NCBI GenBank assembly: GCA_948470475.1
Contig: OX419343.1
Span: forward strand, 4,256,983-4,320,982
Source of the DNA: Galaxea fascicularis
Taxonomy: Eukaryota; Cnidaria; Anthozoa; Scleractinia; Euphylliidae
Reading direction: 5' to 3'
Length of the DNA: 64,000 nucleotides
Both the position numbers and the translations under genes were made by a program. Within the stretch, counting starts at the first letter, position 1, and every line of letters begins with the position of its first letter. Positions 21,785 to 32,597 of the stretch are shown here, piece after piece. The notes beneath the pieces were generated by a model. The model was given only the letters and a program-made list of their open reading frames with translations, made no database searches and had not been told where the DNA came from.

Positions 21785-22218
21785 TTAAAGTGCCTATAAC
21801 CCCAAAATATGTTTTCGCTAAAATAGATCTTTGTACCTTTTCGAAACGCATTGCAGCTTTTTCCCTTCTTATAAATCCTGCCCTTTTATAGGCTTCAAAG
21901 GGTACGAAAAACCAAGTATCGCGTATTTCACAACCGAGTCAAAAGGGGAGTGGGTCTATTCCTGATTTGACCTCACAATCTACTTTGCATTGCATGTTTA
22001 CAAAGACTGGAGTTTATGTGATGCAAATCAGTTTGTGACGTCAAATCAGGAATAGACCCATGCCCCTTATGACTCGGTCGTGGTAAAAACGACGCCCAGT
22101 TTTAAAGCCTACAAAAAGTCAAGATTTGGTGAAAAAAGGGAAAAAAGGTCGCAATGCGTTTTGAACTGGTACAAAGATTCATTTTAGTGAAAGAAGTATG
22201 GCGTTATAGGCACTTTAA
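21785..22218. mobile_element. MITE with long inverted ends bounded by TTAA
   Basis: The left end is TTAAAGTGCCTATAACCCC and the right end, reverse complemented, TTAAAGTGCCTATAACGCC. Similarity continues imperfectly for ~190 bases per arm through ATCTTTGTACC, CGCATTG and GGGTCTATTCCTGATTTGA. TTAA at both ends is the target site used by piggyBac and Kolobok families; it may be duplication or part of the ends. Non-coding, so non-autonomous. It sits in the intron between the caspase core and the coiled-coil exon. Confidence 0.7.
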
Positions 22219-22703
22219 ATGATTTATAAATCGACTCAACTATGTGTACTGAACTTTATTTACGGTTGCTATGTATTCTTATTTGTGAGGACAACCACCT
22301 CGACTAGCTTTAGCTAGATGTGGGTTGGATTGTTTGGAATTACAGATTGTTAAATTACTCAATAAGATTTTAAAACATTCGTGGGTAATTGTTTAGATGT
22401 TGCCGACCTTGATAATTTAAAACAAAGTGGATCTTGTAGGCAAAAAAACTGAGCTAACTCTATTTTCCTACTGTCAGTGAAGCTATTTAAAGTCCGCTTT
22501 TATAGCCTATCTCATCAGATCCTCGTTTTCGGTTTTAAAACAGGCTCCTTCCAAAGGATAACCACTCGGACAATTGGACAATACTACTGACAACCTGAGT
22601 GATTGCAATTGGCACCCGGTGACTAGCACCAAATTGCTAAGTTGACTACCGAAGCGTCCAGCTTTCATTCGCTTCGTTTGCGATATGGACTTCTGAAACT
22701 CAC

Positions 22704-22766
22704 CTTTTAGTTTGATCTCTTGTTCCGTTATTTTCTGCTCTAGTTGGGCGCTTTTAAACTTCTCTT
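22704..22766 (-). CDS. Coiled-coil mini-exon, likely upstream of the caspase
   Basis: 63 bases, acceptor TTATTTATAG, donor GTGAGT. In frame it encodes EKFKSAQLEQKITEQEIKLK, a short amphipathic helix with leucine/isoleucine every three to four residues. It begins with two bases and ends with one base; that G joins AG of the caspase exon at 21,335 to make Glu, giving a continuous frame into PRRLPRYEMSSCPRG. This makes it the probable exon immediately before the catalytic domain. It is paralogous to the exon at 31,874-31,936. Confidence 0.6.
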
Positions 22767-23137
22767 CTATAAATAAAAGTTCAAACTGTCTTGATAAACT
22801 GAGGTTATGCTACCGAGTTACATGTACCCTTCCTTGACTTTAAACCTAAATAGCTTATAACAGAGGTGACAGGATACCTTACCCGTTGCAATTCTTTAAT
22901 TAATCAAATACGCGAGACTAATCTTGTACCTTGATCTCACGGCACAGGTGTGAAAATGTGAAGCCTGGTAAAGTTCGATACAAGGCCATTTCTGGTTGGT
23001 TGCGAGAAGAATGAATCCCTCATTCTAATTTGTTCGATGATTGGCTCTTTCCTCCTGACAGTTCTCGGGCCTTTTCGTGTTAAGATTTTTCGCACAATTT
23101 GGAGAAGAATGGAATCAAAGCCTCCTGTGAACCAGCT

Positions 23138-23174
23138 CATAGTCCGTATCACGGATATTGACGGCCATATTGAA
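23138..23174. repeat. Inverted repeat 'a', left copy
   Basis: Contains CATAGTCCGTATCACGGATA and TTGACGGCCATATTGAA; the reverse complement lies at 28,449-28,486. With the pair at 24,438-24,487 / 28,392-28,437 it brackets the SWIM/YqaJ relic. Confidence 0.7.
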
Positions 23175-24267
23175 TATACTAGTAGTAACCACAGGTTAGA
23201 AAGTGCGGGCCTGAATGCACTTTAAGAGCTTTTGTTTAGATGTTGGCAATAGAGAAGATGGTAATGCGTGCCTTGTTTTGAAAGCGTGACAGAAAATTAG
23301 CGTTACTTTCGAATCTCACTAGTTACTCAGTAGCTAATTAAATATTCGATCAAGGAAGGAAGAAGGCGCCGGTCGCGGAGGAATGTTTATTTGCTCAAAG
23401 TTGAGGCAAAATCTTTCAGAGATGCAAGACAGGACATTGTAAGGATGCAGAAAGTAATTTGGGACCATTTGCTAGCTTTTAAGGGTGAAATTATACGGAA
23501 GCAAGCTTTATTTTCGCGTCCGTTTCGAACACCAAATAATTCACGCGTTGTTTTAAACGCTGTCTGTTCTGTTTTTTTCTTTCGTTCTCTTTGTTCTCTT
23601 TCGTTCTTCTTTCGTTCCTCTTTTTCGAGGTCATTTTTTCGTCTAAATCACGTAAGGAAAGCTTGGAATTAATATTCTCATTCACGGTTTAGCTCTGAGG
23701 TAATAATTCTGTGATTTTTTTTACCCAAACGTCGGCTTGTGTTGTTGTGGGCGACCGTGGCTACTTCGTTGAGTCAAGCAATGAAAAAAAATTGTAACAA
23801 GCTTTCATCGGTCGCTGCTCTTCTTTCGACACCATAGCGAGAACTGAGTATTCCTTAAAACTGTTTCTTTCCATTTTCAATCTTTTAAATTAGCATTAAC
23901 ACTTCAATGACGCAAAACTTTGGCTTGGAAGATCTCTCACACGTGCAGTCTCGGCACAGTCTTTTAAAATATCTTGTTCGAGAGGAAATGGCTTCTGACT
24001 GGTTTACGAGGATTTATCGATCGATTTTGGCAGAACAAATTTCCTCCAAAATCGAGATATGGCGTGCAAATTAGGTTGCAGGCTCTTCTTGAGCCCGCAA
24101 AAATTTGCAGTTCAGCCTCTCCTGTCCTCTCCGTTCGTCGTTGCTTGTACGAGTAAACGCTGGACGTGACATGTGCTCCGGAAGACTACATTTGCTATTT
24201 TACGTGAAAATTCACATGACCCATGCCACAGACCTTGAACTCAACACCAGGGTCTTTGCTCCGCCGT

Positions 24268-24300
<33 letters not shown>

Positions 24301-24303
24301 CAA

Positions 24304-24335
<32 letters not shown>

Positions 24336-24389
24336 CAAGTCAGCTCTAGCGCTGTACACTTTAAGAAAGTGCTGCTGACCACCGACGTG

Positions 24390-24425
<36 letters not shown>

Positions 24426-24437
24426 ATTAATTTCGCA

Positions 24438-24487
24438 AAGGAGTATGGGTCAAAAAAGGGGCAACAACATCCAATATGGCGTAGCCC
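24438..24487. repeat. Inverted repeat 'b', left copy
   Basis: Reads AAAGGAGTATGGGTCAAAA then AGGGGCAAC and CATCCAATATGGCGT, the reverse complement of 28,392-28,437. In both places 'b' follows 'a' when read in gene direction. Confidence 0.7.
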
Positions 24488-24642
24488 GAGCGTGACAGTG
24501 ATGCAAACGAAGGAGATTTCTTTGGAAATTGGGGCGGGGCATAGAAAAGCTGAAGTCATACTGATCGGCCAGAGAAGTTCCAATTGGAAACACGAACAAA
24601 CAATGCTTATTAAATCTGGCTATATTTGCTCGTAAATTAGGC

Positions 24643-24897
24643 TTGAAAGTTGTAAAAAGCGTAGAGGAAAACCAGACCCTAGTTAATAATGAACGCTTGA
24701 GTAAGTTGAAACTGGAAGAGGGCCGAATAACTCTTCCAGATCCTGAAACGCTGACTGATGGATGGGAGGATAATTCTCTGAACTACCTAGAACTGTGTCA
24801 GATGAACGTCGAGAAATACTGGGATGAAAGTAACTTGATGTCACACACTTTGTCTGGTACAGCCAGAGGCTGTAGATCAGCCATGGTTAAATATTAA
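24643..24897 (+). pseudogene. N-terminal fragment of a SWIM/YqaJ-type gene
   Basis: The frame LEEGRITLPDPETLTDGWED followed by NSLNYL resembles the segment between the N-terminal zinc-finger part and the SWIM domain in a repetitive gene family of cnidarian genomes, as I remember it. The expected continuation is lost after NYL. Assignment rests on memory of the family and on the SWIM and YqaJ pieces downstream. Confidence 0.4.
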
Positions 24898-25779
24898 ATG
24901 TCCACATCATTTTTAGCTCATGGATGACGTAGTCATGCCATGAGGTTTTGTTGTGGGTCTGAATTTCGCTCACTCACTCAGGGGATCACTCATTCGTTCA
25001 CTCACTCGATTCTGATTAATTTATTCATTAAACTTTCCCCCGGTCCCTCCCTTGGTAAGTATTGCTTTTGTCTCTTTAGTCTTCTTGGTCCAACGTTTGC
25101 AAATTTCAGGGTGTAGTACAAAGGCGGAGAATTTTGCTCTGCAGATATTGTTTACGTGTTTAATGTTCATGGCGTCGGTTTTTCGTTTCGATTTTCCAAC
25201 TCAACAAAGGTCTATTTTCAGTTGTTTAAGGATCAGTAATCAGGTCAAGTTAATAAGATGAAGAACACGAGCTGCGAGAATTGAACTTTGAAATCTTCAG
25301 AGCAGCGAAAATGAACTTCGAGATATCGCAAAAGCAACTATAAAGCTTATCACTGTGCGGTACCGGGGACAGTAGAAATCGAGATTTTTTTGCCACAATA
25401 TGATGGAAGAAGGAAGAATGAAGAAAATCGGCAAAAAAAGGAAACAGGAGAAAGACTTTCTAGCCAAAAAACCGAATTCTGGCAAGCAACGCATTTGATT
25501 TATGAGCAACATATGATCGATTTAAGCAGGTACGTAATGAAGTATTTTTGAAGACGCTCTTTTAATGGTGAACGTTCGATTGCAAATATGATCTTGTTTA
25601 GAAAGTTAATTGTAGCACAAAGCATAAATAGATGGATTGAATATCTCACCTTACAAAGCAAAAGTTTTGTGCCGGACCCCGAATCGCTCAAATACAATGA
25701 GACTGTAAAGCGTGACTAATTTTCCTCAGGACTTTCACAAAATAATGTGATATTATCTCGCATTCAGAATAGTCGTAAA

Positions 25780-26115
25780 TTTTATTACGACCAAAAACGT
25801 TTATAAAACTAACTTGAAATGAGCCGTCGACCAATAAGAAACTTTAACTTACCTGTTACACTTCTTAACAAAGCGATCACATTTGAATATTATTTTTATA
25901 GTTCGTGTACAAATTTGCATATTTGTGCTCCATCGCCGGTTCAAATTACTTTCGTCTGTCAGTTTCGTCTAATGTAATGCTTCTGGCGCCTGCCAATCAA
26001 CTGCGTAATTTTACGGAAAATATTAGCGCGTAAACGGTTCTTTTAGCAAGAAGTGTGTCTGAAAAGGATGTGTTTCCACAAAACACAAACGAATGTACAG
26101 GTTTCTTGCACATAT
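25780..26115. repeat. Diverged repeat, inverted copy of 28,540-28,760
   Basis: AAAAACGTTTATAAAACTAA CTTGAAATGAGCCGT at 25,791 onward matches the reverse complement of 28,712-28,758, and further on TTTACGGAAAATATTAGC and AATGTACAGGTTTCTTGC also match in order. The interval is longer here because of insertions. Probably older terminal or spacer parts of the same element family. Confidence 0.5.
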
Positions 26116-26589
26116 CTTTTTCGAAAATAAAGTTGTTGTAAATTCAAAGTATTGTTATGTTCCTCATCCATGAGCTGGCTCATAGGAGCCTTTGATTAAA
26201 CCCTTCAAACAGAGAACAAGGCTACTGGCATTCGGTAAAACTGGTGGCGGGGAAGCTCTAAGAGATGGCAAATCACTCCAACTTTCCGGACATATTAAGT
26301 CACCTCAGTACCATGGGATCAGTGGCAATATTGCCTACTGTTTTGTTTGAACGAAGGTTGGTTTATTGCCGCTTTTTTCTTAAATGTGTTTGCCCTGAGT
26401 AATTATCTATTTACTCACCAGTAGAATACTCAAATAATACTCGTGTTTCTGGAAAACATGATTAGATATAGGTAAATAACAAAGTTCTCTCAATCTTTAA
26501 ACATTTTTTTCAAGTTTCTGAGAATAACAGTGTGCATTGTTTACATGGAGTTCATGGCTTGAAATGTTACTGTACTGTACGTTATTCGA

Positions 26590-28280
26590 GAGACAGCAGT
26601 ATCAGCAGCACCATACAACTCCTGGGTCATTCTTCACAAGGAAAATGCTCTGATATCTGATGCTTACTGTTCATGTCCAGCTGGGTATAGTTTTCACCTT
26701 TTTTTCTAGGGAGTAATTATAGAAGTTTTTAAAAATGTTTTACATGTATTACATTAAAAGAAATTCTAATTACAATGTTACCACATCACAGTGGCATTTA
26801 AAATCTTGTCATTTGAAACTAAGATAAAAATACAGAATGATGCTCTCAGCAAGTAACATGGAAAGGTAGTAACACAGATTAATAGATACTTGGTAGTGCT
26901 CAAGTTATTAACCAGATTATTATATTATACTAACATCTCTAGAACTATTTTGTAGAGTGAGAGACAGTTGTAAGCATGTGGCAGCAATATGTCATCATGT
27001 CATCACACAAGTGGTGAGAGGGGAAAATATTGTAGTGACCTCAAGACACCAGGTTTGGCATCAGCCCAGTCTTAAACATCAACATGACCCTGACTTTCTC
27101 AGAAACATCACTATCAAAAAAGTAAAAGGCAACTGTCAATTTGAAAATGTATCACACAAAGGAAGCAGGTTTGATTTTGATCCAAGAGCATTAGAAGACC
27201 GGAAAGCCAAGGAAATAGGAGACCTGGCTTTGATTGGCCTGAACCGAGCATCTGATGGGGGTGCTGCCGTACTGAAATTCTTTCCACACAGTTGTGCTTT
27301 CTACCAAGAAGCTCCAGATTTAAATGATGCAGCAGTTGTCCAAGAGGAGACAGTTGTTTCCACAGAGGAAAAACCAATGCCACTAACCTTACAAGACATC
27401 GCAAGCAAATGTAATTCATAAGAGGAATTAATGGTGGCAGCATTAGTTCCCATATCTTGGGATGATGTAGTGCGAATAAACGAGGCAAGAATGCAACAAC
27501 GTGATAATGAAGTTTGGTTCGATGTTAGGGCTGGTCGGATCACAGCCAGTATGTTGAAAAAGTGCATTGATAAAGTTGATGTGAGTGACAATGTGAAATG
27601 AGGAACCACTTCTTATGTTAAGCAGATTATGAACTATTATCCAAAACTAAGCTCATTCCCCTGCCATCATATACGGTGTGTACAATGAGGCTGGCGCTAT
27701 TTCGGATTTTTTCAAGTCTCAGCGTACCTTCCATAGGAACATGAAAGTAAAAGATTCTGGGTTCTTTATATGTGCACAGTATTCTTACCTCGGCGAATCT
27801 CCTGATGCTATTGTTACATGTGACTGTTGAAGGAAAAGGCCATTGGAAGTGAAGAACCCATTCAAACTCACTGGGTGATAGACACATGTCTACTGCAGAG
27901 TATGCTAAACAAAAAGACTCCTGCCTTGAAGCTCACTCTGATGGCTCAATTTCTTTGAAGTTTAACCCCCAATACTATAGCCAAGTACAACTTCAAATGC
28001 TTTCAGTTGAATCAGATGTTGGATACTTTTGTGTCAAAACAGCTCCATGAAGTCTTGAAAACAATTTCTATTATCAAGAAGTTTATATGAACACTGACCT
28101 TCTTGAAGAGGCAGTAATGAAAGCACGTGTGTTTTTCAAAGAGGTGGTTGTTCCAGAGTTGTTAACTGGCAGTATCAAAAAGGGAATGGCTATGACAGCA
28201 ATGTGTGAACCGGTCGTGAACAATGACATAGGCTTAAAAGAAAGTGTGGTGGATTTTATTTGCTTGTGGTAAATGTGGTG
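26590..28280 (+). pseudogene. Decayed SWIM zinc-finger / YqaJ nuclease gene
   Basis: A SWIM motif (CxCx(n)CxH) is split by an intron: AYCSCPAG ends at 26,684 (donor GTATAG) and resumes at 26,956 with VRDSCKHVAAICHHV, phase 2. After an acidic linker there is a stop at 27,419; then QRDNEVWFDVRAGRITAS (about 27,494) is the start of a YqaJ/lambda-exonuclease-like domain. Further pieces include YLGESPDAIV-type sequence, LEVKNPF and FFKEVVVPELLTG near 28,131. Several stops and frame changes separate them, so the gene is dead. YqaJ is a PD-(D/E)XK nuclease fold; such SWIM-YqaJ genes are repetitive in cnidarians and probably belong to, or are carried by, mobile DNA. It lies in the putative long intron of the caspase gene. 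Confidence 0.75.
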
Positions 28281-28298
28281 CTGAGTGCCTTGAAGAGC

Positions 28299-28361
28299 CC
28301 TTTCAGGATATCTTCTGTCATTATCACACCCGTACACTGAACAGTGGTCTCCTTCAGCCAT
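28299..28361 (-). pseudogene. Start of a THAP-like zinc-finger frame, antisense to the YqaJ relic
   Basis: Minus-strand ATG at 28,361 gives MAEGDHCSVYGCDNDRRYPE, a Cys-x4-Cys start like that of THAP-type or similar DNA-binding fingers that begin some SWIM/YqaJ proteins. Immediately upstream on this strand lie repeats 'b' and 'a'. The frame decays after YPE into sequence shared with the end of the opposite-strand relic, so only a gene beginning survives. Confidence 0.4.
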
Positions 28362-28391
28362 TTTATAGGAATCTCTCGTAATTACATATCA

Positions 28392-28486
28392 CGCGACGCC
28401 ATATTGGATGTTGCCCCTTTTTGACCCATACTCCTTTCCGAACTTAATATGTTCAATATGGCCGTCAATATCCGTGATACGGACTA
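28392..28486. repeat. Inverted repeats 'b' and 'a', right copies
   Basis: 28,392-28,437 and 28,449-28,486 are the reverse complements of 24,438-24,487 and 23,138-23,174. They are adjacent here but 1.26 kb apart on the left, so the left side has an insertion or the right a deletion. Confidence 0.7.
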
Positions 28487-28539
28487 TGGAAGAGGAACAT
28501 TACAACTCAAAAAAAAAAAAAAACTGAGCAAGAATCCTG

Positions 28540-28760
28540 TACATTTCTTGAGCGCATCTTTGTCAGGTGCTAATATTTTCTGTAAATTCACGCATTTTTA
28601 GACCATTTTACGGTGATATCCCTAACGATCCTCAGGCCCCATATGCAAATTACATTCTACCAAATATCCCAAACCTTTTGTTGTCTGGAACTTTGACAGA
28701 CGTAAAAAACAGTTCAACGGCTCATTTCAAGTTAGTTTTGTAAACGTTTTTAGTCGTGAT
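28540..28760. repeat. Diverged repeat, partner of 25,780-26,115
   Basis: Inverted relative to the partner; contains GGCTCATTTCAAGTTAGTTTT and AATATTTTCTGTAAATTCACGC. Non-coding. Confidence 0.5.
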
Positions 28761-28866
28761 GAAATTTCCCACCATTCAGAACCGGAGAGATAACATGAAA
28801 ATTTTTTTTTTGTAATAATCACGCTTGGTTTTTGAGCGCACAAGTTTATTTCACAAACATCAACAT

Positions 28867-29846
28867 TGTAATGAACACTATATCGAGGCTTCGTATTAAG
28901 TGATTAATCTTGATTCTTTCTGATTCGCCAATTCGTTGCTTAGCAATTACGTCATTAGCCTTTACACGTGGACGGTATAAAGATAGCTTTAGAGGCATAT
29001 TCCCGCCAGTAGTTTAGTCCAAGTTCATCGTGCACAGTACGTGTGTTAAGTAAAGTTAAGTTTAAGCTACCCTTGGTCATTTAGAGTGCAAGCGGGAACC
29101 GATGTGTAAGTACAAACTATTTTCTATGCCCGTTTTTAGTATAAGTTTTCAAGTTTTACGTTTTTACTTTTAGTACCTTTAGTCTCGGTTTTTTGTACAA
29201 CAGCCTATTGTTCTAAGTCCACCACGCGGCAGCGCCCAGTTTTTAAAGTCTTTATTCCGTCTTGTTTTAGTGTTAAATCCTTATAGTTTATATTCCCCTA
29301 GTTTAGGTTTCTATTTAGCGGCTTCCTATAAGAATCTCTGGTAATTCAGTTAAAGTCCCTTTCGTGCTCGTTAATTCCCGCATCGCTTGCAGTGGCGCTC
29401 ACGCAAGCACGCTTTTATAGCATCGTGCAATTTTATCGTTTGCAAGATTCTACAGTGTTACCATTTATTGTGACTAGTCTGTTAGCCGTATATATATATC
29501 TGCTTGGGATCATTGATGATTTTAATTGTATCTTTCTGAGAAGTATGACTGGAAAGTATTGTCACACCGCAACTATGATTGGAATGTTTGCTACTATTGA
29601 TTCGTGACTCTTGTCATCTTGTAATCTCCTATTATCAAGTAATTAGTTTATTGCATTGTATTTCAGTTTACGTTCGATTATCGTCAATTAAATCACCGTC
29701 AATCACAGCTGATTTTCCGTGATCTCTGGTCTTATTCGATTAGTAAAGCATCTCCCACATTATTACCACATCACACGCTTATCTCATCGCGACAAGTTGT
29801 TTCGCAAGTGACAGCCTTCAACAGTCGCCGTGAACCTGGCGTTACA
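28867..29846. mobile_element. Solo LTR (980 bp) with 5-bp target duplication
   Basis: Begins TGTAATGAACAC and ends CTGGCGTTACA, so termini are TGTAA...TTACA, and is flanked by AACAT on both sides (28,862-28,866 and 29,847-29,851). A possible TATA box (GGTATAAAGA) lies at about 28,974. TG...CA ends with a 5-bp duplication are the signature of an LTR retrotransposon; with no internal region beside it, this is a solo LTR left by LTR-LTR recombination. Orientation is probably plus from the TATA box. No coding capacity; the family (Gypsy or Bel) cannot be told. Confidence 0.8.
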
Positions 29847-30575
29847 AACATGCTCAAAACTTTTGCCTTGTAAGGGAAGGTATTTAATTCATCTATTTAT
29901 GTTCTGTGCCAGTATTAACTTGATTTTCCAGATATGATTTGTTTTGTCCGAACAGGTTAGTTTGCTTGTAAACTTTCTTCAGTACAACCATCTACCTCAC
30001 TTTCGCAAAGACGCAACCTGGTACAGCTTATTCCAGTCGAGACTCAATTTGAATATTGGATTATTTATTTCATGAACGGATTATTGAAACCACGAACGGA
30101 ATCAATTTTGCATTAATGAATTCATTAATCAGTTAACGACTTTGACTGTAAACAACACCTCCAAAGCAATCAAAGGCTTAGATGACAAAAGTTTTGTTTT
30201 ATTTTGAATTCTTGTATGAATCTAAACATCACCCAAAAACATCACCGAAAATTTCTTCGCAGGCGCCAAGAAACATTCTATTAAAGCTTCGCCCTTCTAC
30301 CTTAATCATATGAAATAAAAATGGGCATGTCGGACTTGAGATCTGATGTTGTTCTGGGTAGCCCCTGGTTTAACTCCTCGGCCGCTCCTGGCCTGCCTCC
30401 CGTCATGATCAGTTGATATTACTCATTTTATTGTTCACTGTCTCTGCAAAGCCCCCTGATGGGGAATGGCCAATTGACGCGTTAAAAAGATGTATAATTT
30501 TAATCCTATTATTAATCGAGGAACAATAGTTTCTCCCTGTGGTGTGACTAAATAAAGTAAAGCAATTAAACTTAC

Positions 30576-30635
30576 GTTTTAGTTGCTCCTGCAATCTCCT
30601 GTTTCTCTTTTGAAGATTTGTTTCCATCCGCTTGC
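30576..30635 (-). CDS. Coiled-coil mini-exon
   Basis: 60 bases between acceptor ATTTCTTGAAG and a consensus donor GTAAGT. Encodes KRMETNLQKRNRRLQEQLK, a strongly charged heptad-like helix. Starts with two bases and ends with one, so it can be added or skipped without changing frame and can join the 22,704-22,766 exon. Proposed to be part of the caspase N-terminus, but no transcript evidence is available. Confidence 0.5.
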
Positions 30636-30758
30636 CTTCAAGAAATGTATCTTATATTTAGACAAGACACTACTTTACACTTCATATTTTTATCGGTAGT
30701 AGCTTTCGTAACATTTTTCTTGATACTCTGTTTTTCATCTAGGGTTTGTATTAACAAC

Positions 30759-31150
30759 CCACGGGGGGGGGGGGGGGTAACTCCCTTATAAGGGCTGTAT
30801 AGGTATGTGCAGCGCCAAAGGGTATGGTTCTTTCGCCGTTTTGGTCTGAAATAGGTTATGGTTTGTGCACTCTAGTTTTGAATTGGCGGCGCATTATGCA
30901 CCTGCTTTATAGTGTGGAATATTAAGCTCGAAACTTTGTTTAGTTTTGTATCCTACTTAATAAAAGCGTCTTTGGTCTGACCAAAGGAACTGATTATAAG
31001 GCAGGTTTGAAATAGGGTATCAAATTTTTATTAGGTCTGAAAAAAGGTAGGGAAAATCACAGATTTTGGCCTAAAACAGGATAAGGGTTTCAAGAAGCGT
31101 GCCCAGCACAGCCCCACTCAATTTTTCTTGAAGTACCCCCCCCGGGGGGG
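30759..31150. mobile_element. MITE of the GGGGGTACTC type with 9-bp target duplication
   Basis: ATTAACAAC flanks the element at 30,750-30,758 and 31,151-31,159. The left end is CCACG followed by a G run and TAACTCC; the right end GAAGTACCCCCCCCGGGGGGG is its imperfect reverse complement. Inside, GGTCTGAAATAGG, GGTCTGACCAAAGG, GGTTTGAAATAGGGTAT and GGTCTGAAAAAAGG are degenerate internal repeats. No protein. The 9-bp duplication suggests a Mutator-like transposase in trans. Confidence 0.75.
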
Positions 31151-31387
31151 ATTAACAACAGCATCGTCGTGTCCATAAGGTTTCACTATGGTAATAACGA
31201 TGATAGCAACAACGATTATAATTGCGGTGAGAGTAAAATGGAATATTTCTAGCATGGTACATGAATAGAAGATGCAACAGAAGTAATAATTAAAATTTTC
31301 ATACGCAAACTCAGACAACAAGAATTCCGAGTTGAACCAACAGGAGTCGAAAGTTTGACCAGTTGAGAACTTGCCCTTAGTACACTA

Positions 31388-31590
31388 ACAGCCTAACAGT
31401 AACACTAATACTAACACCAACACCAACCGAGCACCAGCACCAGCACTAGCACTTCTTAGCACTAGTCGCTAGCACTGGCACCTGCCGGCGACCAGCACTG
31501 GCCAGCACTGGCCAGCACCAGCAGATCTTAGCACTAGCACTGGCACTGGCACCAGAACTGGAACTAACAACGCCAACACTAACACTGAGC
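31388..31590. repeat. Degenerate hexamer minisatellite (GCACCA / GCACTA / ACTAAC)
   Basis: Almost uninterrupted six-base steps, grading from CTAACA/ACACTA through ACACCA to GCACCAGCACTA, GCACTGGCCA and back to ACTAACACT. The composition shifts symmetrically along the tract. Confidence 0.75.
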
Positions 31591-31609
31591 CAACTGTAAC
31601 TTTCCACCA

Positions 31610-32070
31610 GCTCTTTTAAATCTGCTTAGCTTATTGCATCAGATCCTCTTTTTCAGTTGAAACAGTTTCTCCGAAAGATAAGTGCTTAATTAATCAGGTA
31701 AAATCTACGTCCTCTGGTAGATATCTTTCCAAAGGATAACCACTTGGACAATTATATTAGAGAAAGCTACTGGTATTATGAGTGACTGGCGCCTGATCAC
31801 CCTGACAAGCATTCACTGCTGAGGCCTGTCGGCTTTCATTTACTTCGTTTGCAATATTACTCCTCAAACTCACGATTTAGTTTGATCCCTTGTTCCCTTA
31901 TTTTCTGCTGTAGTTGGGCGCTTCTCGACCTCTCGTCTGTAAAACAAAATTGAAGCTGTCTTGATAACAGACGGTTGTTTATTTTAGGGAATTGCATGGA
32001 CGTTTCCTCCCCTAAGGAGGCAGCTGGGGATAACCTTGCCCGTTGCAATTCTTCAATTGACCACGTAGGC
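31610..32070. repeat. Duplicated segment, paralogous to 22,490-22,920
   Basis: Shared blocks in the same order and orientation: CATCAGATCCTC, CCAAAGGATAACCACT, GGACAATT, CTTTCATT.ACTTCGTTTGC, the coiled-coil exon and CCCGTTGCAATTCTT. Indels and substitutions show an old duplication. The block includes both exon and flanking intron, so the exon was copied with its introns. Confidence 0.7.
31874..31936 (-). CDS. Coiled-coil mini-exon, paralogue of 22,704-22,766
   Basis: 63 bases, acceptor TTTTGTTTTACAG, donor GTGAGT. Encodes ERSRSAQLQQKIREQGIKLN, differing from the 22.7 kb exon mainly at ERSR/EKFK and a few positions. Same phase (two bases in, one base out). Probably an alternative or tandem N-terminal exon of the caspase gene. 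Confidence 0.55.
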
Positions 32071-32597
32071 GAGACCTCCCTAAGTTTTCCCTACACATTG
32101 ATCGCTTGATAAAGAAACGATCCGTAAGCAATTGCAACATGTAGCTATAGTTGACGTATGGGACTGAGAGAGTCTACATGAAACTAGCACAAACCGACCT
32201 AAGAAGCACAGAAACCTGATGTAATGCATAGTACGCACTCATTAGTAGCTTACGTTATTAGCATATAATAAAGATCTTGAGTAAGGTTTAACCTGCTCTT
32301 TCAAATTTCGAGCGAAACTCAAACGCTACACGATTTAACGACTATACACGAGGAAGGTGTTTGTCCTATCATGATTGTAAAAGAACTGCAATTCCTTTTT
32401 CTATATTAAAAAAAAATGTTGAAGCATGTGCTCAAAACAACAAAAGTGCAGTCTCGCTACGTTTCGTAACCATGAAAATTTGAAATAAAATGAAAAACTA
32501 ACCACCGGCATTGCCAAGTAGTATTTAAAATAAAACTCTCAGTTCGCATTCTGTTACTCAAAGTGGATGACGCTAAGATAAAATTCTCTTCCGCAAA

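Noticed and set aside
22880..22930. A further exon before the coiled-coil exon (…KELQR before GTAAGG)
   Set aside because: All three frames have a stop just upstream, and the paralogous site at 32.04 kb has GC instead of GT; phases do not fit.
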